64,000 nt of DNA from Gloeopeniophorella convolvens (GCA_022496205.1 WTXD01000003.1:558001-622000); one strand, 5' to 3'. Numbered from the stretch's first letter, positions 47,048 to 59,434 are shown. Notes: generated by a model not told the origin, from the sequence alone. Made by a program: numbers and translations.

Positions 47048-47391
47048 AGCAACGGCCGCCGTCCGTAGCCCACTTAGATACTCTATGTACATCACCCTCC
47101 CATCGAACGGCGAATCTGCCGCATGCAATGCAATGCACAGTGGATGATTGGTTATTATCACGGCTGCATACGGGAGGATACGGTAGTAGTACTCTTGCGT
47201 GCGATGGCATGGGGGAGGGCGGGGCTGGGGCATGGAGGCGAATGCGATGAAAAACACGAAAGCAAAAAGTAAAGACTGGCGCTAAGTTTGGGTTCGGTTC
47301 CGGGCTCTGCCTATCCTGTGTGCTATGCTCGATTATCCTGCGTGCTGTCCTGTGGATCTCCGAAACGCGCTGCGCACCGTTGCGCGCGTAC
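47048..47391. other. Convergent intergenic region
   Basis: 3' flanks of TRAPPC12 (plus) and the GAR-domain gene (minus). Nothing coding. Confidence 0.45.
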
Positions 47392-50386
47392 TCACATCCC
47401 CGCGGCGCGGTTGAGGATATACAGCTGCAGATCCTGCCATCCTACGCGCACCACAACAGTCAGCAGCCCACCCACCGCAAAAAAACGAACCCCGGCCACT
47501 CACCGCCGCCAACACGGACCATGACCTTCTTCGTCGCCGTGCTGGGCTCGCCCTTGGCCCCCGCGCGGCTGAGCGTCGTCAGCCGACACGTGACCGTCTT
47601 GCGCGCAAGCGCGTTCGAAAACGCGTACTGCGCACGGATCTCCTCGCCCTCGCGCGGCACCGCGCGCAGCGGCGCGTCGACGCGCTCGACCAGCAGCCCG
47701 TGCGCGATCCCGTTCACGATCGCCGCGACCTCCGCGTCGAGCGGGTCGCGCGGGTTCCCCGGCGTGTACAGGTGCGCGGGGCTCCCGCCGCGCTGCTCAT
47801 GCCGCCGACGTCGCTCGCGCGCGACGACGGCCGCGACGGCGTGCGCGGCGCCGGCGTCGCGGACGTGTCGCGGAAGCTCGACGGCGGCAGCTTGCCGCTG
47901 AGCGACGGCCGCACGCCGCGCGGGCTCGTCATGCCCGCGCTGATGGTGCCGTAGAACGGCACCGCCTGCGCGCGCGAGCGCAGCGTTGCCTCGGGCGTCT
48001 GCGCGCGCAGCGCGGACGCGCGGAACGACGCGTGCGAGTGCGGCGGGCTGTCGGTGCCTGTGCCGTCGTCCGCGGTGCTCACGCTCACGCCCGCGCCGTA
48101 GTAGTCGGACATCGCGGAGCCCGGGCGGGACGGCGAGGAGACGTGGAAGATGGGCGCGGGGATCATGCTGCGGCTGGGCGGGCGCGGGCCGGGCAGGCGC
48201 GTCCCGCCGGGCGTCGTGGCGCGCGGCGGGCTGGGGTCTGGGGAGAAGGCGCGCTGCATGAGCGACGTGGTCGGCTCCGCGTCGCCCCACCGCGCGTCGG
48301 ACATTGTGCGGAAGTGGGAGCGCGAGGGCGCGGGGATGTGTGAGGGCGTCTTGGCGCGGGGCCGTGGCGAGGTCGCGTTGAGCTGGCTGGGCGTCTGCGC
48401 GCGGGAGGGTGGGCGTTGGGAGTGCGCCGGAGTGGTGGACGCTGCGGTGGAAACTGAGGATGTGATGGGGGACCAGGGCCGGGAGGACGCCATGGAGCTC
48501 CGTGAGACGCTTCGTCTGTACGGAGACGAGCCTGAGGGCACCGGTGGGACGGGCGGCACGTCGGGTCGTTGCGGGCCAACGACAGAGGGCCGCCGTGGGC
48601 GCTCGTCTTCGATCTTTGTGGACGCGTTCCATGGCTGTTTAGAGGGAGTGCCTTTACCCTTGATTGTGATATTCGGATCTGGATCTAGCCGTCTTGATGA
48701 TGGAGAAGACTCGGGTGTCATAGACTGAGAATATTTATGACCAGGTCTCTCGGGTGTCCTAGGGGTCGAGGGATGACCGTTGGCAAGAGCGAACAAGGAG
48801 GAACGGTGGCGAAGAGTTGCTATTGGCTCCGATGAAGGGGTGCGCTGAACCTTGGCTGGTTGACTTGGAGTAGCAACCACGGCGGGAGACTTTCCTCCTC
48901 CTGTAAGCTTTCGAGCAAACTTCCGGAAGGGCGATACCGAGCGCGATAATGCACTTGACGCGCTCAAGGCAAGACTCTTCTTGCTACTCGACGCGCTAGG
49001 TGGAGTGAGATATCCATTGTGGTTCTTTGACTTTGAGGTTGTCCCCGAGGCGATAGATCCAGTTTCACTCGGGGCGACGATCTCTTCCTCACCCGTCAGT
49101 ATCCTGCGCACGGCCTCCATTTCAGCGTCGGTTCGCGTGATACGCTCTCTGAGAAGTTTCCATCGCTGCGTCGAGTCTGCATGCCGCCGTAAACATTCTC
49201 CATTCTTTGTTACACGATCCTGAACTCCCTTGTCAATGATAGAAAGAACTTTGGTGGTAGCGGGCATATAGTGCCTTCGGTGAATGTTAAGTGCCAAGGT
49301 TTAGCGGGGCGACGAAAGTACGTACTTCTTCTTGGCCTCGTAAGAATCCAGCAGCGTTTGGAACACCTCCATGTTCAGCGGCGATTTCTGTGAGCGCATC
49401 GACCCCATAGATGTCATGGAAGAAGATGTGGATAGAGACTCGTCGGGGCCGTATCGTTGGAATTGCCAAATGAACTCCTGCAAAAGACGCGTTCAACAAG
49501 CCGGGGCGCGTAGGCGCCACGCCACTCACTTGACATCGGTTGATGGCCTTTTCGAGACTCGACATCATACCGTCCGCTTGGTCGGTGACCGTCCGGAACA
49601 CAGTGAGCCATTTGTCCTCCTTGAGCTCCTCACGTAAGACCTCGCCCTCGTCCTGCACGCTATCCCATTCGGACATGAGCGTGGCGTGCTTCCGGAGTAG
49701 CATCGCGCTCTCGGAGAGCTCTTCCTCCGGCGCATCGGGCGTTGGGGTCTTGGATGCCTGCAGGAGTGGTTCGAGCGAGTCGTTGACGCGCTTCACACCC
49801 TGCGCGACGGCTTCGAGGCGTTCGTCAAGCGCCATGAGGGCCTGGTCGATGACGCCGGTGGCTGTGACGACATCGCTGGATGACTGTGATTTGTGTCGTA
49901 ACTCCTGGATCTCTATTTTGGGGGTCAGAGTCCACGGGTGCTGCGGTGCAGGGCTGTCCAGACACACCGAAGATGCGTGTCTGGATATCGGAGATGCTGT
50001 ACGAGAGCTCGGTCATATGTGTTGAAGCCGCGAGTAATTGCAAGTCACTGTAGAATCGATTAGTTTGGGACGCGCCGGCGCGTATGCGCACTGGGGGACT
50101 CACTCGTGACCCTTGCCATTACCATTGCTCTCGGACAACACACGGCCTGCGGTGATTGTGACGTTCTCTGCGGCGATGATAAGCCAGTAAGGGGCGCGTC
50201 CGCCAGAGCACAGGAGCGAACACGCTTGCCTTCGTCAGCTTGGTTGAGAGAGATTTGGGACGAGGAGGCGGAAGAGAAGGCAGTGGCGGGGCCGGGGGAG
50301 GGAGGAACGCCGGCGGTGTGGAAACTAGATGGGGACGCAGAATATACACTAGAGGCTCTTGAAGTTGAAATGGTGAGCGACGTCAT
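47392..50386 (-). CDS. Kar9-like protein with C-terminal GAR (Gas2) domain, one apparent frame break
   Basis: Starts MTSLTISTSRASSVYSASP at 50386. The N-terminal half is helical and spectrin-like (VIDQALMALDERLEAVAQGVKR, EWDSVQDEGEVLREELKED, DQADGMMSSLEKAINRCQ). It continues through a long Ser/Pro/Arg-rich basic stretch with SP and TP sites to a GAR domain: YTPGNPRDPLDAEVA, IAHGLLVERVD, IRAQYAFSNALARKTVTC, KKVMVRVGGG and WQDLQLYILNRAAGM. Kar9-type spectrin repeats plus a Gas2-related domain suggest a microtubule-associated protein acting in spindle or nuclear positioning; the exact role is inferred. Near 47778-47787 the frame changes by one base before LYTPGNP with no usable intron; an extra G would restore it. 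Stop at 47392. Confidence 0.77.
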
Positions 50387-50742
50387 ATTAAAGAGAGAAA
50401 ACCAAAGTGACTGGGGTGGTATAGGGCGGGTCGGGGTGGAGAGGATCCGTCGAGCGATGAGCCGTGGGGGGTCTGCGGGCTAACCGGGGGTATAAGGGAC
50501 AAGGCCCAGGGAGGACACGACGGATCCTCGCTCAAGGGCGGTGCCGATAAGACAGCGACGGCGGGACGAGCTCGGGAACAAAAGCTGGTCGGGCAACGTT
50601 GGAGACAACGCGATCACTTTCAAGTTTGAGTCGGACACGGAAGTCGACTTTAGCGCACGTTGACCTTCAGCCGCAAACTCGATCATCCCGGTCCGTCTTC
50701 CGCTCGGCCTTTGACTTCCGCCACATCACTCTGCCTCATTGT
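50387..50742. other. Intergenic region
   Basis: 5' flank of the Kar9-like gene and 3' flank of the small secreted gene, both minus. Nothing coding. Confidence 0.45.
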
Positions 50743-51440
50743 TTACTCGAAAGGTTGAACTACCAACAGGTGCACCCCCTCGCATGTCGACACGTCGAAC
50801 GGCAGTCCGGATGCGGACTGCGCGTTGTACACAATCACTTCCTCCCCTCCACTGGTGCTCTTGCACGCAGAGTAATTGTCTGAGTCCCCATTCACCCCCA
50901 AGATCGAATACGGGAAAAGCCCTCCTTCCGGACTTGTGTTGAACTGAAACAGGCGTCAATGCTTGTCCATTTTCAGATGAACAAGAACATACAAAGTAGC
51001 AGTACTGAACCACAGGTTTGGCACCGGCCTTGAAGCCCAGCAGGGAGTTGTCGGCGCTCGCTGCCGTGGCTATCTTTGGTTTGGGGCTCGCCGGCACGCC
51101 CAGCGCAGTCACGCTGAGTTGGTCAGCGTGAATTGGAACCCGAGAGGGTTGGTGACCGTGTCATTGGTCTAGATCGCAACGCGTCAGCATGACGAATTGC
51201 AAACAGCTCGTCATACACACAGCAAGGTGGAACGTCTTGCCAGAGTCCCAGCTCGATAGGAAGAGCTGCTTCTGCGTCTTGTCGTCGTAGAATGCAGTCA
51301 AGTTGAATGTCTGATCGTCGTTCGGCAAACCGTTGAACAAATTGGCGCATGCGCTGGGCGGAGAGGTGCTCCTTGGCGCGGGGGAGGCCAAGGCGAGGGT
51401 CGACGCGCAGATGGCGACGAGGAGGCTCGAGAAGACCATG
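50743..51440 (-). CDS. Small secreted protein of unknown function, one apparent frame break
   Basis: Starts MVFSSLLVAICASTLALASP, a clear signal peptide of about 19 residues, followed by a Ser/Pro stretch and FNLTAFYDDKTQKQLFLSSW. Later exons read TNDTVTNPLGFQFTLT, LSVTALGVPASPKPK, DNSLLGFKAGAKPVVQYCYF and finally FNTSPEGGLFPYSILG to CEGVHLLVVQPFE. Such beta-rich secreted proteins are common in wood-decay and plant-associated basidiomycetes. I do not recognise the family. Near 51123-51124 the frame must shift by one base (a missing C in the minus-strand run would give TLTQLSVTALG). A TATA-like TATAAG at 51502-51507 on the minus strand lies about 62 bases upstream of the ATG. Confidence 0.65.
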
Positions 51441-52326
51441 ACTTGCAGCTGGGGTGCGATCAATGTTGCGACTGGTGTAGTAGCGAGCAAAATCCGTCGC
51501 TTCTTATACGCTCCTGACCCTGGTGGTGATTGGGTGGAGGTACACTGCTCCGCCGGTTCCAGCTTTCTCTAGCCGCGAACGCTCGGCCAGCCGCGTGGAT
51601 AGCTGGCTGGAGTGAAACTACCCCTTGATGCCGGGAAAGACGCGCCCAGGGCACTGACCTCCGTGCACATAGGTGGATGATGCTGCAGGGCGCTCGACTG
51701 CGGCTTAGAGCTTAGACGGGGGAAGTGCGAACTTTGTGCGCAACCTGATCAAGCATTCTGTTAAGCACCTCGTGGTTGTATGTACCAGGGAGTGAATGAG
51801 ACAAGGCATGACTCGGGGAAACGTACGGCAGTGAATTAGGGTGGGACTTGGTTAAAATGAAGTAGCCTGCAGTTAGCTACCATAGCAATTATGCATGCAA
51901 GTCGGCTCGCCAACGTCCGACTGTCGAGCTGCACGTGCTATCAGTATGTTCCTGTGTATTTCGAAAGATATAGAGAGCACATATTGGTGCAGTCGCCAAG
52001 AGTCAACGGACACGAACCTGCACGGACATCCGGACGTTATGTCGTGATTAACGTCATGCTCGATAGGGCCCATAATTTCCGTGGGCGTGTTCTGCTGCAC
52101 CGCACTCAGCGGCCAACAAGGCCGGAGCCGAGCTCAGGCCGCGAGAGCAGGCGCATTTCAGGGTGGTGACTGGTGGGGTGGATATCATCATTCGGGGGCA
52201 GAGGGGACAACAGGTACAGATTCGAATGTATGCGGAGCGAGAGTCTGGGCCAACGGTCAGCGATCGCCTTCTCGATATTTCCCAGAGATGCAGGAACGCA
52301 CCATGAGAAGGAAGAGTCCGACTGCA
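51441..52326. other. Intergenic region
   Basis: About 0.9 kb between the secreted-protein start and the RED-like stop, both minus. Scattered short open frames; no gene recognised. Confidence 0.45.
51502..51507 (-). promoter_or_regulatory. TATA box of the small secreted protein gene
   Basis: TATAAG (minus strand) about 62 bases upstream of the ATG at 51440. Assigned by position and sequence only. Confidence 0.4.
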
Positions 52327-53788
52327 TCAGTCTTCAGCTTCATCTTCCTTATTCTTCCCTTTCCGCTTCTCTTTCCTTGCCCTCCGCTTCTTTTCCTTCT
52401 CGGCCGCCTCGTCCATCGCCAAGAACTCGCGGATTGAGGGTATGGCTGATGAGGCCAATGGCGCGAGCCGTACTTCCTGTTCTTCCTCCGCATCGACCTC
52501 TGCCTCCGGAGCTAGCTTGGACGGGGCGGCGGGTGCCGGCGGTAACGGCGGCGCCTTTGGCTCTGGTTCCGGTTCGGCCGGGTCATCAAACCACCCTCGG
52601 CGCGAAGGACCAGGCGCGCTCTCTGCTGCTGCAGACGCAGGTCCAGCTCGAGGTGTTCCAGGTGCGCGGCCCACGTCCGAGCCGCCGCCGTCCTCGTCGT
52701 CAGAATCAAACTCCATGCCCTTATACTCTCCGGCGTCCGCGAAGATGTCAAAGTCGTCAACAATGGGCTCGGCCTCTGGTGGCAGCTTGGTCGGCGCGGA
52801 TGTGGACAGTGTAGGATCCGCAGCCGCAACAGGGTCAGCTGATGGTGCCGCACCGTCTTTTGGGACAGACTGGTCTGCACCACCGGCAGCAGCGGGCTCC
52901 ACTTTCCGTTTTTTCTTCTTGGGCTCGCCGCCCTCTTTGGTCTTTTTCCTCCTGCTCTTCTCCCCGGCGGGCGCGCCGATTGGCTTGAACCCAATGGGCC
53001 GGAATTTGGACGGATTTGGCTGCTTCTGAGCTGTTTCTGTGTCCCCGTCTGGCTGCTCCACAGGGCTCCCAGCCGCGCGCTTTTCTTTCAGCTCCTTAAT
53101 TATGTCGGCGCGCGAGCGCTTCCGAGTTGTAGACGCGGATGACACGGTCACAGTCTGAGTGAACACTTCTTCCAGTGCCTCATCGTCCTGCTTGGACGTC
53201 ACAGACGCGAGGCGAGCTTTGTTTTGCTCGAGAAGGGCGAAGTCCAGTCCCTTGACCAAGATTGTGTGATCCGAGTCTCCACCTAGGTATCGGCGCTGCG
53301 CATCAACCTGAACGATGACACGAGGCACCGGGGCATCAGCGTCTGGACTCTGCGGAGGAAAGAAGGCGCCCATATCGCGCACCGTAGCCTTATCCTCGTT
53401 GTCCGCATTCCGCCTCTCGAACTCTTCCAGCACAGCTTCGACCTGAGCGAAGTCGCCCTCCTTGCCTAAGCGGCGCTCTTCCGCGCGGTCACGATAAGCA
53501 TCGGACTGTGTCTTGACTTTCCGCGGTTTGAAGGCGGGTTCGGAGGCAGAGACGGTCTTCCTGTGTCAGAATGAGTTTAGCGAGTGCTCGAATGTCCAAC
53601 GACGTGCCGTGTGGCTTACGCCTTCGACGGCGCCGGCTTGGTCCTGGCGCCTAGTAGGGAGCCACGCGAAGCCGGAGTGGCGGTGGGTGCAGTCTTGCTG
53701 GACTGCAACAGATTCCTGAACGCATCCTGCGATGAGTGAGCTGGCGCAGTTGTGGTAGTACAGGGTGGAAGATAGGTACCTGGTCCAT
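52327..53788 (-). CDS. RED/IK-like spliceosomal protein
   Basis: The first exon is tiny, MDQ (53788 down), followed by DAFRNLLQSSKT, a Pro/Ser stretch, KPRKVKTQSDAYRDRAEERR, LGKEGDFAQVEAVLEEFERR and NADNEDKATVRDMGAFF. This is the RED_N domain of the RED/IK family (Smu2 in plants and fission yeast), a partner of SMU1 in the early spliceosome. VVQVDAQRRYLGGDSDHTILVKGLD-type text follows. The C-terminal half is disordered with Lys-rich tracts and an acidic Asp/Glu stretch, and ends in RKGKNKEDEAED at 52327. The gene is short relative to animal RED, without the long RED repeats. It is divergent to the sterol acyltransferase. Confidence 0.83.
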
Positions 53789-54044
53789 GATGTGTGAATG
53801 AGCGCGAAGAGAGGAACGTGACGCGAAACGCGAACGCGGTGTTGATTGCAGATGGAGATGGGAAACGCTGTGCTGTTCCAGGCTGTTCCGCCTTCGGCAA
53901 GGGCGCTTACTGTGGTCAACTTCGACTAAGCGGCGGCGGTCGCTCCGAGTCCGATGCTCAGGAGATACGTCACAGCTCACTGCACAACATACATATATCA
54001 CTTCCGGGGGCGCTCTTCCCCTCCCATCTTCTCCCTGTTCACCC
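53789..54044. promoter_or_regulatory. Divergent promoter, RED-like and sterol acyltransferase genes
   Basis: 256-bp region between divergent start codons; no specific factor site identified. Confidence 0.45.
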
Positions 54045-56265
54045 ATGCAGTCCGCGTGAGTCTCGCCCTGATCTGCCCGTTGTGCCTCTGAACCCGATCG
54101 GCCCGCAGAACTTCAGCACCCGCTGTTACTGTCGGGGAAGCTGACGTCAAGTTTCCGATCAAGGCCGCGAATGGCGCAGCTGCCAGGAAGGTCACCAGCG
54201 AGGCCATCACGACTAAAGAGGGGACAATCTATGTCTCGAAACCCTATCGCTCACGGAGTAGCAAAAAGCTCAAGGCTGCTATTGCATTCGTCCCCAGACT
54301 GTCTCATTTCGACATTAAGAATGAGCGCTCGAGTACGAACGAGTTCAGGGTGCGTCGTGTTGTCATCTCGCCCGCGCGACCTGTGCTGATCGTGTATAAC
54401 ATGGCGTGCGCAGGGCTTCTTCACACTCTTCTGGATTTCTCTCTTCATATTCACCGTCCGCACCTATATTCGAAGCATGGAAACCGAGGGCGCACCCCTC
54501 AACCTCCGCTTCGCAACCATGTTCTCCAGAGATGCGCGAACATTAGCTCTCAGTGACGCCGTGCTTGTCTTGAGCACGGGAATATGCGTCCCGTTCGCCA
54601 AGGCTGTCAGCCGGGGCTGGATACGATATTACTGGACTGGGGTCATCATGCAGCACATCCTTCAGTCCTTCGTTCTCTTTGCTGCCATTAAATGGACTTT
54701 CAATCGGTGCGTCCCCTCTGTATTCCTGAGCTCGACTAATATATACCCGATAGGCAATGGCCTTGGGTTCAATCCGGGTTCTTGACCCTTCACACACTTG
54801 TGTGTGCTGCACTTCTTCGCCCCGGGTGAAGCTGACTTTTGTGCATGAATCCAGACTATGATCATGAAAATGCACTCGTACATGGCCACCAATGGCTATC
54901 TACGATATGTCTCGGAACAGTCCGCTGAAGTCCTTGCCCAGCTGAAGAACACGGCATCTCGCGTCGGTGGTTGGGAGAAGGCCATATCCGATGCAAGGGC
55001 GCACCGCGAAGAGCTGAATAGGGAGACAGCTACCGCCGATAGCGCCAGTACTGGATCAAGCACTCCGCTAATTGGCACACCCGATATGCCAGAGGGCGCG
55101 AGCAAGTCTTACGTGGATGTGCCAGTTGCGGCCGCCCTTCGTAATCGCCTTGTCCGCGCTGCTGAAGCTACGCCGGTTCCGGACGATGAGAAGCCCAAGG
55201 GCGCTGTACCTCATCCGCTTGTGGACCACCCGGATCCAGAGATCTCTGCGCTTGCGACGGAGTACTCTGAACTCGAGTCTGAGCTTGTCAGCTCGGGCCC
55301 CGAGTATGTGCGTTGGCCAAACAACATCACCTTCAAGAACTTCGCCGTTTATCAGCTTATCCCGACTCTCGTTTACGAGCTCGAATATCCGCGTACCAAC
55401 AAGTAGGTCTTCTTGCGTTTTTCGGTTATCCCGACCGACCCACACACGCAGGATTCGTCCATTGTATGTGTTCGAGAAGACAGTAGCGACGTTCGGCACG
55501 TTCGCGTTGCTCTATACTACTACGGAAACCTTCATCCTGCCATACACGAACCCAAGCCCCGACCAGTCCTTTGCGAGGACGTTGCTGGATCTAACATTGC
55601 CGTTCATGCTGGCATATCTGCTTCTCTTCTACATCATTTTCGGTGCGTTCTGTCTCGATGCGCATTTTGCTGCAAGTAGCTGATGTTACGCAGAATGCAT
55701 TTGCAACGGGTTTGCCGAGCTTTCATAGTGGGTACAATGCCCAAAACTAAGCGGCTTAATGCTGATGGTTCACTCAGCTTCGCCGATCGTGGTTTCTACG
55801 AGGATTGGGTGAGAGCCTGCTCTGGCAGCCCCTCCTTTACCTTTCGATGTTGACACCGTCATAGTGGAACTCCACCTCCTGGGACGAGTTCTCCCGCAAG
55901 TGGAACAAGCCTGTCCACACCTTCCTCCTGCGGCACGTTTACGCGTCCGCCATTACCTCATACCAGCTTTCACGCTCTCGCGCGATGTTCGTTACCTTCC
56001 TGGTATCTGCTCTCGCACATGAGCTCGTGATGGCCGTCGTCAGCCAAAAGATCCGGTAAGCCTATGCAACAACCCTACATGCGTGATAATTAATAGCGCC
56101 ACCTTCAGGATGTACCTGTTCACCATGCAGCTCATCCAGATCCCACTGATTGCTATGGGGCGTATTCCCGCGATCAAGCGCAACAAGCTCATGGGCAACA
56201 TCGTCTTTTGGCTCGGGCTGTATGCAGGGTTCCCGCTGCTGTGTGTCGCATACGTCTTCTATTAA
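54045..56265 (+). CDS. ARE2: Sterol O-acyltransferase (ARE-type MBOAT)
   Basis: The first exon is only 11 nt (54045-54055), joined to 54109 by an intron ending CCCGCAG. The protein has the FVPRLSHFD to FTLFWISLFIF entry helix, several membrane segments, LTMIMKMHSYMATNGYL, an acidic linker, WPNNITFKNFAVYQLIPTL and YELEYPRTNKIRPLYVFEK. It then has the FYxDWW active-site motif as FYEDWW and SALAHELVM with the catalytic histidine. The last exon ends with NIVFWLGLYAGFPL and VFY at 56265. Are1/Are2 esterify ergosterol with acyl-CoA at the ER to make steryl esters for lipid droplets. All catalytic motifs are present. Confidence 0.92.
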
Positions 56266-57024
56266 TCTGGAACACTTCGTTACTCCGTGGTATACGCTAC
56301 AATTTAGCCTATAATGTCTACCTAACTTATGCACCCCACGACACACGCTACCTTCGCAATCTTAGCTTTGACGAACCTCCTTCGATGATGAATTGGCGTC
56401 CAAATCGTCTGTCGCCTCACATTTACTTACCCGAGATACGGTCACATGACCATGCCAGATCGCGCGACGCGACTGAGTCGCGGGCGCGCCTCGGTCGCTG
56501 GGTTGGCATGTTCTTCATCTTGCTTCGAGTGCATTCATCGTTTACCGCTACACATGATATGATGTCTGAAGCACCACGAGATTGAGGATGTGTAGCCGTA
56601 GGCTTAAACATCACTATGCTAAACACCTATCGTGGAAAATGCGCCCCGGGTTCAACAATGTCCTGTCGAAGATCTGCGATTCCCATTTTACGACATTGGT
56701 CTAGGCGCGGTGTTGGCCAACGGCGCGACACGGATGTGGAAACAAATGGACATTGGCTTTCCATTGTTGGGTTGGAGTCATGTCAACCAACATATTTGAT
56801 CCAGGCGCGTCTATTCCTTACGCGTCATCGGCAAAGTCGCCGTTCCCTTTGCCAGGTCGCGGTCATCGGAGCACTTTTCGCTGCTTTTAGGCTTGACCAG
56901 TAACCACGACCTGCGGTCACCTACCTCAGAATCTTGTCAGAATCAACTACTGTATGCGGGTTGTCCGGCTCCCCCAAATATATGCGCACTGACATGGACA
57001 ATACAGACTTTTCCTTCCGATTGC
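56266..57024. other. Intergenic region
   Basis: About 0.76 kb between the sterol acyltransferase end and the DUF7918-like gene. Nothing coding recognised. Confidence 0.45.
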
Positions 57025-58683
57025 ATGCATCTGATTCACCGTGGCTACGGCATCGCCGTCTCCTCCGACGGGGTGCCACTTCCCCACTATGGGACTCGGG
57101 TTCTCAGCAGAAGTACCGTGGTGTGCTACATCCCTAGCGAGGCAGGGAAGGTAAGCAATCTCACATGGTTTCGCGTACCACCTACGGTTCCGTGTTGACC
57201 TCCGAGTGCTGCAGGAGTTCACCGTCCATTTTGCGGACCTTGGACTATCCCCGAAGGCTGCAGGAATCATCGACATCTACTGCGACGGTCGGTTCATGTG
57301 TGGGAATACCTTCTACCCTGGCACGCAAGGGAAGGTCACGCACGTACCGACGTCGGGGAGGTCCGGTCGCCCCTTCGTCTTCTCGAAGGTCGCAATCAGT
57401 ACGGGTCGGTGTCTCGCTTGGCTCCAGTGGTTGTTTTCGGGGAGGTTCATATCCGCTTCAGATGATATGGAGGGTTTCAACCATGGCGCTGAGAGCCTCG
57501 GCCTCATTGAAGCCCGGATCTACACAGCTTTCAAGACAGGTCGGATAATTCCCAACCCGCAATTCAGCAACGTGCACGAGATCGGCGCCGTCTCAGAGCG
57601 TTCCAAGGCCATCGGGCTCAACAAGGTCTCGTACGCCTAGTTTTCACGTCCTCATCGACCTGGTCAGTCCTGATAAGACGCATACAAGCCTGGGGACCGA
57701 GAGACCGTATCAGTCGTACACGGACCACTTCGAGTGGCTTCGGATTGAGCCTCTCGAAGAGCCGTGCGCCTCATTTCAATTTCGTCACCGCCCCGCGGGT
57801 AGGGCCCCCATCCGTCTCGAAGTGCTCGTAGCTTACACGTATGGGGCATGTTGATTGCAGAGCTACTGCAAGCTATGGACATCATGCCTGCCGTCGCCAA
57901 ACAGCAACCCGAGCCCACTCCGGATAAGGAGCATTCTCGGAAGCATTCACTGCCCCCTGTGGAGACACTAGACCCATCGCGTAAGAGATCGAGGATTGAC
58001 CAATATTTCAGTGTAAGTGGTGTTTCCGTTACGTCTAGGAGCGGGGCTCACTGACTCCGTCTTTAATAAGAGGCGGCCCTCTAGCTTCTCCCCTGCGGTC
58101 GACACGAAGCCTCATCTCGAGTCACCCATGACTGACACAAGCAACACGGGGGTTAGCCTGTTGCCTTGAATCATCATTCTCATTGTCTCATCCGTTCTTG
58201 CAAAACGTACTCGCAGAGATCCGGTGTCGCTGAGGCGTCCCGTTCATCCGCAGACGCCGAGCAGGATAGTGGCCCTGCTCCGAGTGAGTCGGATGACGCC
58301 ATCATGATACAGACTCTACAGGTAGGTTCGTTGCCACTGACGACACCGGCTGCAGCTGACACGGGCCAGGACACCGTGAAGGCCGCGCAGGCCAAATTGG
58401 AGGTGAATCCTCCGCTTCTTGCTCAGGGTATTTCTTCACACCATCACCAGCAAACCATCAAGGCCGCCCAGAGTCAACTGGAGGTTTGTCCATTCTCGTG
58501 GGATCGGAGTTGCTGGTGACTTGAACGTCCAAACAGGAAACGATGAAGGCCACACGCGCACAACTGGAGACGATCAAGTCTCGCCAGACTTCTGCAACTG
58601 TCCAGAAAAGGTCAAAAAGAGAGGCCTCTCCTGTGCGCAAACTCGGCAAAGCCATCAAGGGAGAAGTCATTGACCTCACCTGA
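57025..58683 (+). CDS. DUF7918-like protein with duplicated 33-nt exons
   Basis: Exons include 57025-57150 and from 57215, with short introns. The N-terminal domain reads GVPLPHYGTRV, VVCYIPSEAGK, EFTVHFADLGLS, IDIYCDGRF and PFVFSKV, then LGLIEARIYTAFKTGRI. This matches the basidiomycete domain I know as DUF7918, of unknown function. The remainder is disordered with KRSRIDQYF, then a helical C-terminus in which three similar 11-residue units follow each other: DTVKAAQAKLE, QTIKAAQSQLE and ETMKATRAQLE. The first two are each exactly one 33-nt exon (58370-58402 and 58451-58483), and the third begins the last exon at 58537. Hendecad-like spacing suggests a coiled coil. The end is EVIDLT at 58683. 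Intron choices in 57.4-57.9 kb are less sure. Confidence 0.72.
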
Positions 58684-59186
58684 GACTGAGACCTTTAACC
58701 CACATCCGTGGAGATTGAATTGCGATCCCATGCCATCTCGAAGCACTCACATACGCAAGATTATCATCCTTCGTAATAATCGAACTTACATGTAGTATAT
58801 GTATAATGGCCCCTGCTTAAGTTCAGTGTTATTTCCAATCCCCATGCATAGTCTTGAAAGTCGGAGCGCAAAGCATTTCCCCGAGACACGCGAGGCCAGG
58901 TCGGGACGATTCGCTGGGGAGGTACGACGCTGCGTACAGTACATGCTGCCAGTGCCGTAGTCAGGCACTCCGCCGACTTTGACTATGGCCAATGGGGACT
59001 CGGGCTCAGACTCAAGGACTACCCAGTCTGGGTGAGATGTTTTGTCGCTTCAACAGCGTCGTGCATCTGGGGCTCATCGCGTAAGGGTGATATGAAAAGT
59101 AAAATATATGACAATAGCCTATAGGCAAGGGTCAGCACGGGCACAGTAACCCGGCTGTTCCGCGACTCACATCTAGGCATACAGAA
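58684..59186. other. Convergent intergenic region
   Basis: 3' flanks of the DUF7918-like gene (plus) and the small minus-strand gene. No coding evidence. Confidence 0.45.
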
Positions 59187-59434
59187 TCACGAACTTGGCT
59201 CGTCCTCTCCGAGCACCTTCGCCCGCGTGACGAAGTTTGCGAACCCCATCCGTGCGTCCATGTCGTCAATTGTCCTGGCGCAGCAGAGTTTAGTTGACAC
59301 GGCACGCCAGCAGGCATGTGGGGGCTCGTACCGTGTTTTCATTTCGCTCGCCCATGTGATCTCTTTGAGAGCTGGTGCCTTTAAGCATGCGCCGAGGATA
59401 CCCAGGATCAACGCGACGAGGGACTCCAAGCAAT
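59187..59434 (-). CDS. Small conserved basidiomycete protein (5' end unresolved)
   Basis: Two clear exons, 59325-59434 and 59187-about 59275, joined by a GTACGA donor and GCGCCAG acceptor. They encode CLESLVALILGILGACLKAPALKEITWASEMKTR split by the intron, then TIDDMDARMGFANFVTR and a C-terminus ending GEDEPSS. One hydrophobic N-terminal segment is followed by a charged tail. I recognise it as a small conserved protein of agaricomycetes of unknown function; the hydrophobic segment suggests membrane association. The upstream exon with the start codon could not be placed; the acceptor before CLES is CTTCTAG at 59435-59441. Confidence 0.6.
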
